From Segatella paludivivens DSM 17968 = JCM 13650 (GTDB taxonomy: Bacteria > Bacteroidota > Bacteroidia > Bacteroidales > Bacteroidaceae): a DNA stretch of 64,000 nucleotides. The DNA lies in the NCBI RefSeq assembly GCF_000373185.1, contig NZ_KB890682.1:80317-144316 (forward strand). Direction: 5' to 3'. Below, piece after piece: positions 8,993-16,858 of this stretch. Position 1 is the stretch's first letter; the number at the start of each line of letters is the position of its first letter. A model generated the notes under the pieces. It ran no database searches. It had not been told where the DNA came from and saw only the letters and a list, made by a program, of their open reading frames with translations. Made by a program: the position numbers and the translations under genes.

Positions 8993-10363
8993 TTAGAACT
9001 GAATATAAATAAAATTCTCAACACCAAAATTTCCGTAAAAGAAAATAAGCATAACTAGCACGAAATATAGTGTCCAGCGTATGTATGCCTTTTTAGTTGT
9101 TGTCCACTTGATGATATCCTTATGCGAATTAATGAATTCCATTACGAACATTACCACTACGGCTATTCCAAAAGCTATCCACTGATTGTCATTCAGACCG
9201 AGGCGAAGTTCCTTTCCATCATTAATGTTGAAATTCAGCAGATGCTGATAAACGTACAATACATCCGACACATTGGACACACGAAAAAAGAGTAGCGACA
9301 CGGCAAAGAGCAGATAGGTGCGGATCATCATTAGTGGACGATAGATACGATCACCTACTTTCGCTCTAAAACGTTCATGTCCGGTCTTTGTTGCGGTCTC
9401 ATAAATGATGACGAGTCCCTGAAATAGTCCGTAAAGGGCGAAAGTCCATCCAGCCCCATGCCATACGCCAATAGTGACGAAGGTAACGAGCAGGGCAAAA
9501 TAGATACCCCATTTCTTCCATCGTCTCACTTCGGCTGAAACGGGCGTGAAAATATAATCACGGCACCAGAATGACAGCGACTGATGCCATCTGCGCCATA
9601 GCTCGCCTGTGGAAAGCGAGATGAACGGTCGATCGAAGTTCGGTGACAACCGGAAACCGAACATCGCACCTAATCCAAGTGCCATATTGGTGTATCCCGC
9701 AAAATCGGCATATAGTTGGATAGGATACAGGAGCGTGGCTTGTAACATCTGAGCGCTAGTCGCCAAATGCACATCATCGAGCACCATGTTCATCGACGGT
9801 GCTATGCGGTCGGCTATCACCAACTTCATGAAAGCTCCCCATGCCACGAGTTTCAGTCCAGCTGTGACATTATCGTAGTCGAATGAATGCTTTTCTTTGA
9901 GTTGCGGCAGCATGTCGTAAGCTCGCTCTATAGGACCTGATAGGAATTTCATAAAGAGCAGCATGTATAGCATGAAGTCCATGAGGTCGTCTTCTGGTTC
10001 TTCTTCCCAGTTGATTTCTATCAGATACGACAAAGCCTGAAAGGTATAGAACGATATTCCCAGTGGAAATAGTGGTGACGCATATCGTGCCGTGAGCCAA
10101 ATGCCCACCAGTATGACGATAGATGTGGTAAATATCCATGCGCGCCATTTGCTTTCAATGTTTTTATGCAGAAGCTTTCCTGCTTCGAAAGTGAATAAAG
10201 CGATGCCTATAGCATAAGCCAAATACACTATATGGTAATAGCCTATAAACACCAAACTGGCAGCAAACAGTAGGAAGTGCTGCCACCGCCGGTTGGCTCT
10301 CGCATAATATAGTGCGAAGACCACCAGAATAAATACAGCGAATGGTATTGAGAGAAATTCCAT
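8993..10363 (-). CDS. MBOAT-family membrane acyltransferase (DltB-like)
   Basis: 456 residues with about ten hydrophobic segments. MBOAT hallmarks are present: PLGISFYTFQALSYLIE (about 100-116), LLFMKFLSGPIER (about 135-147), ELWRRWHQSLSFW with His260, and TIGVWHGAGWTF with the invariant His302. These proteins pass an activated acyl or alanyl group across the membrane. The carrier-protein gene lies 10 bp upstream and the SGNH-type gene 6 bp downstream, so the transferred group is likely delivered by that carrier. DltB is the closest functional analogue by context; AlgI-type polysaccharide O-acetylation is the alternative, but AlgI systems do not use a dedicated carrier protein. Confidence 0.9.
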   Translation of the reverse strand: MEFLSIPFAVFILVVFALYYARANRRWQHFLLFAASLVFIGYYHIVYLAYAIGIALFTFEAGKLLHKNIESKWRAWIFTTSIVILVGIWLTARYASPLFPLGISFYTFQALSYLIEINWEEEPEDDLMDFMLYMLLFMKFLSGPIERAYDMLPQLKEKHSFDYDNVTAGLKLVAWGAFMKLVIADRIAPSMNMVLDDVHLATSAQMLQATLLYPIQLYADFAGYTNMALGLGAMFGFRLSPNFDRPFISLSTGELWRRWHQSLSFWCRDYIFTPVSAEVRRWKKWGIYFALLVTFVTIGVWHGAGWTFALYGLFQGLVIIYETATKTGHERFRAKVGDRIYRPLMMIRTYLLFAVSLLFFRVSNVSDVLYVYQHLLNFNINDGKELRLGLNDNQWIAFGIAVVVMFVMEFINSHKDIIKWTTTKKAYIRWTLYFVLVMLIFFYGNFGVENFIYIQF

Positions 10364-10373
10364 TTGCTATCGT

Positions 10374-10616
10374 TTATTTACTTTTAGAAACTATTGTGTC
10401 GCACAGTGTGCCCACGTTCTTCTGTTTTATGATCTCTCTAAGCTTCAGTTTGATATTGAATTTGCTTTCTATCTCACTGATAATAGTCATGTTTGTTATC
10501 GAATCCCATCGGTCTACATCGTTGGCGGTCATTTGGTAATCAAGTTCAATGTCTTTTTCGTCAAGCACCTCGGCAAATATGCTGCGGAGTGCTTCAAGTG
10601 CTTCTTCTCTAGTCAT
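10374..10616 (-). CDS. Acyl/aminoacyl carrier protein (DltC-like)
   Basis: 80 residues, the size of DltC and acyl carrier proteins. The phosphopantetheine site is Ser39 in VDRWDSITNM. Helical pattern and acidic character fit the family. Its start overlaps the end of the ligase gene by four bases (ATGA type), so the two are translationally coupled. It is presumably loaded by that ligase and used by the MBOAT protein. A general fatty-acid ACP would be expected near fab genes instead. Confidence 0.88.
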   Translation of the reverse strand: MTREEALEALRSIFAEVLDEKDIELDYQMTANDVDRWDSITNMTIISEIESKFNIKLKLREIIKQKNVGTLCDTIVSKSK

Positions 10617-12091
10617 CCTATTAATTCTTTTATTTGTTTTCTATCTATTTTATTATTTGTATTTTGTGGAAACTTCTTCAGAAAATGTATCTCACGCGGA
10701 ATCATGTATGGGGGCAATTTGGATTGCAAAAAACTCTTCAATTCAAATCCATTATTGTCTTCAGCTTGTTCTACTGCCATCTTTATAGTATTGCCTGAGC
10801 CATTATCTGTGACAATAGCAACTACAGCCATTTTTCCGCCATAATACTTTCTTGCCACACATTCTATTTCGCTTAGTTCCACTCTGTAGCCATTTACTTT
10901 CACTTGCGAGTCTTTTCTTCCGTAATATTCTATGTCGCCTGTAGTATCGTTGGCACAGATGTCGCCAGTGCGATAGTATCTTGTACCATCGTCAGCCACA
11001 AAAAAAGCCTCATTGTTCTTTTTCTCGTCGTTCCAATATCCTGATGTGAGTTGTGCTCCTGCAAGACAAAGTTCGCCTTTGATGCCAGCAGCACATGGAA
11101 TGCCCTCGTCATCTATTACCATGGTCTTAACTCCAGGCATAGCCTTGCCGATGCATACGTTACCGTTAATCTGCTTATCGGCGCAGAAGACGCGCATTTG
11201 ATAAGCTGTGCAATAAATGGTGCACTCCGTCGGTCCGTACATATTCCATACGCTCGCATTAGGTACACATTCATACCATGCCTTGGCGTCATCTATATTT
11301 AGAGCTTCTCCGCAGAATAGTGAATATCGCATCTCGGGAATGCTAATTTCCTTCATATATGGCCTTAGACAATGTATCACCGACGGCACCATAAGAGCCG
11401 CGGTGAGATGGTATTCATCAAACAAAGCGAACACTGCTTGATATTTTATTTCCTTATAGCTCACGGTGTAAACACAGGCTCCAGCAAGGAGGGGTAGAAG
11501 ATACGATTGTACCGAAAGGTCGAACGTAAGGTCAAACATCTGTAGGCATCGGTCTTCTGGTTTCAGTGTAATCCCTAGTTTTTCCACCGAGTCAACGAAT
11601 GCTGCTACGTTACCACGACTTATAGGTACACCTTTTGGTCTTCCGGTGCTACCTGATGTGAACAGTATATAAGCTAAACCGCTGTCCTTTTGTTTTTGGG
11701 GAGATACCAGTTCTTTTTCATCGTTTAGTGCTGACGTTTTAATAACGTTGTTATAGTTGTATCTGGTACTATCCGACGAGTCAAGAATTGTTGTTATTTT
11801 CACCTGACTAATGATATCCATGCATCTGTCTAAAGGTTGGTCGGGATGCAGTGGAACGTAGCATTTACCCTCCATCCATACGGCCAGGATAGATGCATAA
11901 GTATCCAAGTCATCGTTAGCTACCAAACCAATATTTTCATCACTTACATTATGCAATACTTTTCTCACTGCCGCGATTCTTCTTTTCAAACGGGCATAGC
12001 TATAGTATTCTCCGTCAATGCAGAATGCATTTCTTTCGCCATACTTCTCTAAAGAAAATAGAAGTGTGCTGATTATTAATCTATTAAACAT
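10613..12091 (-). CDS. Adenylate-forming ligase, DltA-like (candidate D-alanine--carrier-protein ligase)
   Basis: 492 residues, the size of DltA. Adenylation motifs are complete: YILFTSGSTGRPKG (141-154), NMYGPTE (283-289), YYRTGDIC and VKVNGYRVE, and a C-terminal Lys in NKIDRKQIKELI. LFCGEAL (258-264) carries a cysteine, Cys260, where DltA enzymes have the conserved Cys that shapes the D-alanine pocket (recalled from DltA structures, not checked). It would activate an amino acid with ATP and load the carrier protein encoded by the overlapping next gene. It is the first gene of the cassette. Substrate is inferred; another small amino acid is possible. Confidence 0.85.
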   Translation of the reverse strand: MFNRLIISTLLFSLEKYGERNAFCIDGEYYSYARLKRRIAAVRKVLHNVSDENIGLVANDDLDTYASILAVWMEGKCYVPLHPDQPLDRCMDIISQVKITTILDSSDSTRYNYNNVIKTSALNDEKELVSPQKQKDSGLAYILFTSGSTGRPKGVPISRGNVAAFVDSVEKLGITLKPEDRCLQMFDLTFDLSVQSYLLPLLAGACVYTVSYKEIKYQAVFALFDEYHLTAALMVPSVIHCLRPYMKEISIPEMRYSLFCGEALNIDDAKAWYECVPNASVWNMYGPTECTIYCTAYQMRVFCADKQINGNVCIGKAMPGVKTMVIDDEGIPCAAGIKGELCLAGAQLTSGYWNDEKKNNEAFFVADDGTRYYRTGDICANDTTGDIEYYGRKDSQVKVNGYRVELSEIECVARKYYGGKMAVVAIVTDNGSGNTIKMAVEQAEDNNGFELKSFLQSKLPPYMIPREIHFLKKFPQNTNNKIDRKQIKELIG

Positions 12092-13130
12092 GTTGTAATC
12101 TCTCTGTTAAAATCATTACAAAAGCCATGATGAGCATGGATGTGCTGATTGTTTTGTTCGTTTTTGTTATTATTGTTAATTTGACTTATTTGCTGAAGTT
12201 GATGTGTGGCATCAGTTAGACTTCGTCAACGCTATGACTCTTGACAACGCCCAATGGGGGAGACGTGCCTGTACGGAGTTGATGGACAGAAAAACTTAAC
12301 CGAAACATTTTAATAGTGCTCTGGATAGAATCGTTCTCTCCTATGAAAATTCGAATATCACTGATGAGAAATAGTACTATTACTTCTAATAATCTCTTCA
12401 TTTACATTTCTATTTTTTAATAAGACAAAAATATATAGAAATACCCCCATCCATATCTTGATTTTTTTTTATCAGGTGCAAATATGTCTTTATTTTCCTA
12501 TATATGCAACGATGAAATGCTTGAACCGTAGAAAATCAATGCTCAACCGTAGAATAAAATCTTTGAAGAATGTTGCTTATTTCCACTTGACTTCAATCGA
12601 ATGGTTACCTACATACTTTTTGCTGCTTTTGATGAGCATTATTGGAAGGGTAGTATATGGCTGCTTTTCATTCGTCTTCTTGTTGCAGTTCCTCGTTATT
12701 TTGTCGTCGTTTCTGTAGGACGGTCAAATGAAATAATGTGGCAATAAAATTATTATGTTTCATTATCCAAATGTATTTGGCTTATTATACACGTTAAATG
12801 TATGTATTGTATAATCCTTGCTTGATAGAATATACATTTTTCTTGCAAAGATAATATTTTTATTGTTAATAGCAATATATTTGGCTTATTGTGTCTGTGG
12901 CCTCAATCTTCATGGGCCCATATATAGGCGATTTCTTTCATGCCGACTTTACCTGTCTTTCTTACTCTTGCGAAATATTTTTCGTCTGTTTTTGACATCT
13001 CCAATGTTCTTTGTGTTGCAATTTTTTTTTTTTTGGATTAAAAAAATCCAATATCCTACATGTTTTTGTATAACGTTTTGTTATTCAATTTGTTAGCTAA
13101 TGTATGATGGTCTAAAAACATACATGAAAC

Positions 13131-13198
13131 AGAGTAATAAGGCCCTTATTACTCTGTAATCCTACATGCTTTGCCGAGTGATAAGGGCCTTATTACTC
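13131..13198. repeat. Two near-identical hairpins with complementary loops
   Basis: Hairpin 1: arms AGAGTAATAAG (13131-13141) and CTTATTACTCT (13145-13155), loop GCC. Hairpin 2: arms GAGTGATAAG (13176-13185) and CTTATTACTC (13189-13198), loop GGC; one arm pair is G-T. The units are 20 bp apart. There is no T-tract, so they do not look like ordinary terminators. Confidence 0.7.
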
Positions 13199-13601
13199 AA
13201 TAGCGTAACGAAAACCGTGATTTTATTTCTGTTGCGCTGCCCATGACCTATTATTATACACATTTCTGATTATACTTTCTAAAACACTATACATTACTTT
13301 AAAACCTATACTGAAAGCCTTTACACATGATGATTGGTCGGATATTCATTTAGAAAAACCTCGTATTTCTGACTAACAGATATTCTTCTTAATTTAAATC
13401 CCTGGTTAGGCAACAGACGTCTCAGATTTGCGAGTGGGAGATTCTCTCAAACCTAGTTTGCTTCATTAGCATATTTGTCAGATGTAACGTTTTAACAGAT
13501 AGTTTATTATGTGACTATTGTAAATAAAATTGTATAAATTTGTTTTTGAAAAATCGCTGTTTAGATTATATAAATTAGCTACGTACCCTGTTTTGTCGTA
13601 G

Positions 13602-13723
13602 AAATCGTTTAAAAACCATGTATGATTCATGTATGAAACATGTATGATATGCCTATATCATACATAAGTAAACATGCTGATTATAAACGATTTAACCATA
13701 AAATGTATGTTATGTATGTTTTT
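13602..13723. repeat. Iteron-like cluster of ATGTATGA repeats bounded by an inverted repeat
   Basis: CATGTATGA occurs at 13618, 13629 and 13640, exactly 11 bp apart (one helical turn). The third copy is also the left arm of a hairpin: ATGTATGATA (13641-13650) with TATCATACAT (13656-13665). The block is bounded by AAATCGTTTA (13602-13611) and its inverted copy TAAACGATTT (13684-13693). Two more ATGTATGTT units follow at about 13702 and 13711. Confidence 0.7.
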
Positions 13724-13769
13724 TCAAACATTTTTATATTTTTCATTTTTCTATGACCGGTTAGTGACG

Positions 13770-13800
13770 CAAAGATAATAATTGTTTGCAACAATACAAA
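13770..13800 (-). promoter_or_regulatory. Strong leftward promoter (TTTG-N19-TATCTTTG)
   Basis: Read on the minus strand, TTTG (13800-13797) and TATCTTTG (13777-13770) are separated by 19 bp, the ideal Bacteroidota -33/-7 layout. It fires into the gene-poor repeat region, where no protein gene follows. A short ORF or an RNA product is possible. Confidence 0.55.
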
Positions 13801-13821
13801 CCTTCTTCTTGAAAAGATATG

Positions 13822-13840
13822 ACTGAACTTTCGCAAGTGA
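13822..13840 (+). repeat. Left copy of a 19-bp inverted repeat bounding the Septu-like region
   Basis: ACTGAACTTTCGCAAGTGA here recurs in inverted orientation at 18404-18422, about 4.6 kb away. The interval contains the Septu-like pair, the small membrane protein and one PhzF gene. Confidence 0.65.
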
Positions 13841-13887
13841 ATATCCATTCATCATGTGACATTTAAATTATACACTCTTAAACGTTT

Positions 13888-14145
13888 ATGGAACTTCGGA
13901 TTATGACCAATGATAGCACTGAGCAACTCATTGACATCTGCCAAGGTTCAGTAGTCCGCATTTTTATGTGGATATCAACGATATAAAAACGCTATTTACT
14001 GACTTTGAATTCGTTCGTCCACCAGTAGAAGAGCATGATTACGACTTGGAGGATCCTAATAAATATTCGGTTCACTGGAAGGTTATCGTGAAAAGAAAAA
14101 CTAATTCTGAAAAGATAAAACTTGTAAGTAATATTTACAAGTTTT
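13888..14145 (+). pseudogene. Remnant of a small gene, frameshifted and ended by a terminator
   Basis: A 32-codon frame from ATG 13888 (MELRIMTNDSTEQLID) stops at 13984-13986. A second frame beginning with GTG at 13968 continues as MDINDIKTLFTDFEFVRPP and reads through charged, well-formed protein sequence to about codon 50 (NSEKIKL). There a hairpin with an 11-bp stem (14117-14127 with 14135-14145) and T-run starts inside the frame. The overlap of two plausible coding frames suggests one broken gene. No family recognised. Confidence 0.4.
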
Positions 14146-14149
14146 TTTT
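14117..14149 (+). terminator. Intrinsic terminator
   Basis: Arms AAAACTTGTAA (14117-14127) and TTACAAGTTTT (14135-14145) form an 11-bp stem with a 7-nt loop, followed directly by more T residues. Confidence 0.65.
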
Positions 14150-14612
14150 GTACCAAATATTCTCTTCCTCTTGCAGAAGTGTATGTAATTCTTTTTAATT
14201 ATTAATTGTGCTATGTTGGAGTAAACCCCAGTTAATTATTGAGCATTCCTGCATCTATAATTGCGGTATGTCCCTATATCCCAACGGGCTACGGCCATAC
14301 TCTCTGCATTCAGTCGATGTACAGCTATACCCGCATAAGTATAATAATGATTTTCGTTAGAGTCGCTGAAATGCATAAATTTGCTTCCTGCCTCAATGCC
14401 GTAACTGCAAGTAATAGAATTATCGATAAATTCTATTTTTAGGTTCTTTCTAATAATCCATGATGATTGTTATGTCATCACCCACTATGTCGAACCCACT
14501 ATGATATATATAAATCAGTTTCATAATCATTTATTAAATATTACACTCCTCGATTATTAAATCATTCTCTTCCTCCCTCTGCGTTTAGAGAGAATGACAG
14601 AGAATAAAACTT
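14150..14612. other. Intergenic region without recognised features
   Basis: About 460 bp between the terminator and the end of the leftward PhzF gene. Open frames are short and not protein-like; nothing else was recognised. Confidence 0.4.
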
Positions 14613-15407
14613 CTATAGATAGATTTCTCCCGTAAGATATAATTTGGCGTTGCCCCCTATTAAGCACCGGTCACCTTTAAATTCGCAAAATAGTTGTCCC
14701 CCACGCTTTGATAGTTGTCGTGCTACAAGCGAAGTCTTTCCAAGTTTCTTTGACCATAAAGGCAGCAATGAAGTATGCGAAGAACCTGTAACAGGATCTT
14801 CAGGTATTCCGGTTTGAGGTGCAAAGAATCGCGATACGAAGTCTACATCATCGCCCTTTGCGGTAACCACCAGTCCTCTGCCCTTCAATTTTGATACCTC
14901 ATGCAAATCGGGTTGCAAATTCCTTAAATCAGATTCTTTTTCTATCACTGTGATGAAATCTGTTTTTCCCTTGTATGTCTCTATCGGTTTCAATCCTATA
15001 CAAGCTTCTATCTTTGCGTTCTGTTCCTCAGCGAGCAATTCCAGATCATCAGTTGGGAAATCCATCATCAGCAAGTCATCTTTCTTTGTCACGGTCAACA
15101 GTCCACTTCTTAAAGAATAAAATTTAATAGCACTTCCAGAATATCCCAGCACATCAAACAGCACGAATGCAGATGCCAGAGTAGCATGCCCGCACAAGTC
15201 AACCTCGATAGAAGGAGTGAACCATCTTATCTCATAATCTTTACCACGAGGCACTAAGAAAGCTGTCTCTGCGAGATTATTCTCACTACTGATACTCTGC
15301 ATCAGTTTATCATCTAGCCAAGAATCCAACACACATACAGCAGCCGGATTACCCGAAAACAAAGTGCTTGTAAAAGCATCGACCTGATATAATTTTATTT
15401 TGCTCAT
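14613..15407 (-). CDS. PhzF-family isomerase-like protein
   Basis: 264 residues. Family motifs: YQVDAFTSTLFSGNPAAVC (7-25), NLAETAFL with the catalytic-position Glu47, VDLCGHATLA (69-78) and EDPVTGSSH near the C-terminus. PhzF proteins are two-lobed isomerases of the diaminopimelate-epimerase fold; most members have no known substrate. The gene follows the 198-residue membrane protein by 19 bp on the same strand and could be read from the defence genes upstream. A second PhzF gene of a different subgroup lies about 3.2 kb away on the other strand. Confidence 0.9.
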   Translation of the reverse strand: MSKIKLYQVDAFTSTLFSGNPAAVCVLDSWLDDKLMQSISSENNLAETAFLVPRGKDYEIRWFTPSIEVDLCGHATLASAFVLFDVLGYSGSAIKFYSLRSGLLTVTKKDDLLMMDFPTDDLELLAEEQNAKIEACIGLKPIETYKGKTDFITVIEKESDLRNLQPDLHEVSKLKGRGLVVTAKGDDVDFVSRFFAPQTGIPEDPVTGSSHTSLLPLWSKKLGKTSLVARQLSKRGGQLFCEFKGDRCLIGGNAKLYLTGEIYL

Positions 15408-15426
15408 AACTATTAATTATAAAATT

Positions 15427-16023
15427 CTACTTTAAACAATTAATTATTATTCCTGCTAAACCTATTATAAACGCTATAATAATTGAAACCCAAGTTGCCC
15501 ACATATTTTTTCTAAATTGTATTTCACTCTTTGTTTCAAAATTATGATTAGCAAAATCAATCAATGCTTGCGTTACATGGTACGATGATGATGCATATTT
15601 ATTTATATCTTTGCCAATCCCAGAAAACAATTGAGTATATTTTGTAGGTATTAAAGAATAAACTCTATCTAATTTCCTATAAATTTTATATTCCTTAATA
15701 TTATCTCCTTCCAATTCATGTTTACTATGGTCATATATCTTTCTTTCATTTTGTCCTATATTCGAAGAAAATATACCGATATATTTCTCTTCATCCAAAT
15801 ATTGAATTAAGACGATGAAATCAAATAATTTTTGTCTTATTTGTTCCCAATTTTGCTCTACAGAATACATAACTATTATTTCGGTCATCTCTTCATTCCA
15901 CTCAATATAGTATGCACCACAAAACCTATAAAGCAAGTTATAAATAAAAAGCTCTTGTTCTGGTTTGTCTTTTAATACCATATATTTAACGACTTCCTTT
16001 TCAAATTCATTAAGGCTTCTCAT
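15427..16023 (-). CDS. Uncharacterised protein with C-terminal membrane anchor
   Basis: 198 residues, family not recognised. The body is helical and charged (MRSLNEFEKEVVKYMVLKD start); residues about 171-196 form one hydrophobic helix (WVSIIIAFIIGLAGIIINCL) that would hold it in the inner membrane with the bulk in the cytoplasm. It lies about 190 bp downstream of the HNH gene on the same strand. Position suggests either an accessory part of the Septu-like module or an unrelated gene carried with it. Confidence 0.7.
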   Translation of the reverse strand: MRSLNEFEKEVVKYMVLKDKPEQELFIYNLLYRFCGAYYIEWNEEMTEIIVMYSVEQNWEQIRQKLFDFIVLIQYLDEEKYIGIFSSNIGQNERKIYDHSKHELEGDNIKEYKIYRKLDRVYSLIPTKYTQLFSGIGKDINKYASSSYHVTQALIDFANHNFETKSEIQFRKNMWATWVSIIIAFIIGLAGIIINCLK

Positions 16024-16215
16024 ATTTTATTTGATTTTAATTCATAATCAGTATATTTGATTAATTGCCATTTTAAATATAAGTACATTAAAATGGATAA
16101 CTAAGAAATAAGCAAATACTAATATAATGCATATTCGCATGTTAGTTCATCTGTTTCATCATTTCTAAAAAAATCTTTTATACTTATAACTTTAGTCACA
16201 GCATAGAAACCTTTT

Positions 16216-16857
16216 TTATTTATTCCAAACAATGTCTTTAGAGAATCTGCTATTAAGAGTAGAATTGCTCTTAATTATCCAATATTTAAATCCTAAGAAC
16301 TCTTTATCTACACCAAGTGCTGTTCTTACTTCGTTTTCTGTTGGTGGGGTAGGCTTCAAAAGATAGTTATTAACAGTCTCTTGAAATCTGTTTATATTAC
16401 TAATAAAATAGTTAAAGAAGTTTTCTTCCTTTAGAGTCCTTATATTTTTAGAACCATTAAACAAACGTTGTAATAATTCTATTAGCTGTTTACCAGCTTC
16501 TGTTTCATCATGGATAGAAGTAAACTTGGCTTTTGTGTTCGTAAAATCAACCTCTTGTTTTATCTCCTCCTCAATATTCATAGTCAGCGGATTCAATAAG
16601 TTATCAAAATGGTTTAGTTTTTTACCATTACAATAGCGACATGACAATAAGAGATTATTCCAATCTTGAATCAATTGTGAATAATTATCTTTACTCTTGA
16701 AATGTTCTATCTCAAAATCAGTTGTAAGATGGCGTTCACAAAGATAACATTTAGAATTCTGGTCTTTGAATAGTTGTCGTTTAACATCTTCACCATCATA
16801 TGCTTTAGTCGTTGATAGCGACTCGGGAACATCCTCACTTTTTGATACTTTAATCAT
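16216..16857 (-). CDS. HNH endonuclease, PtuB-like component of a Septu-type defence pair
   Basis: 213 residues. The HNH core is visible: a zinc-binding CYLC (37-40), FEIEHFKSK with Glu51-His52, WNNLLLSC (66-73) and CRYCNGKK (73-80) with Asn77. This is the pattern of the TIGR02646/PtuB group. It begins one base after the stop of the ATPase gene, a tight coupling. In Septu, PtuB is the DNA-cutting subunit held in check by PtuA. The same pair also occurs with some retrons; no reverse transcriptase is seen here. Confidence 0.85.
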   Translation of the reverse strand: MIKVSKSEDVPESLSTTKAYDGEDVKRQLFKDQNSKCYLCERHLTTDFEIEHFKSKDNYSQLIQDWNNLLLSCRYCNGKKLNHFDNLLNPLTMNIEEEIKQEVDFTNTKAKFTSIHDETEAGKQLIELLQRLFNGSKNIRTLKEENFFNYFISNINRFQETVNNYLLKPTPPTENEVRTALGVDKEFLGFKYWIIKSNSTLNSRFSKDIVWNK

Positions 16858-16858
16858 A

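Larger units (their letters stand above)
12092..13860. other. Long gene-poor AT-rich region
   Basis: About 1.8 kb with no convincing gene; the few open frames of 60-90 codons are low-complexity, rich in Phe/Leu and unlike any family I know. What it does hold is repeats: twin hairpins (13131-13198), an iteron cluster (13602-13723), many scattered ATGTATG motifs (for example near 12798, 13102, 13119), and leftward promoter elements at 12846 and 13770. It may contain decayed genes or an untranslated RNA. Confidence 0.5.

Noticed and set aside
12216..12401. A 61-codon leftward frame upstream of the ligase gene
   Set aside because: No conserved pattern; one hydrophobic stretch only, and no companion gene.
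12773..12881. A 13-bp direct repeat TATTTGGCTTATT, two copies about 95 bp apart
   Set aside because: Low complexity in an AT-rich region; can be chance.
12458..13096. Two open frames of 86 and 92 codons in the gene-poor region
   Set aside because: Very Phe/Leu-rich, no start context, no family pattern; typical of AT-rich non-coding DNA.
13618..13665. A CRISPR array
   Set aside because: The repeats are 9-11 bp with no spacers and no cas genes.
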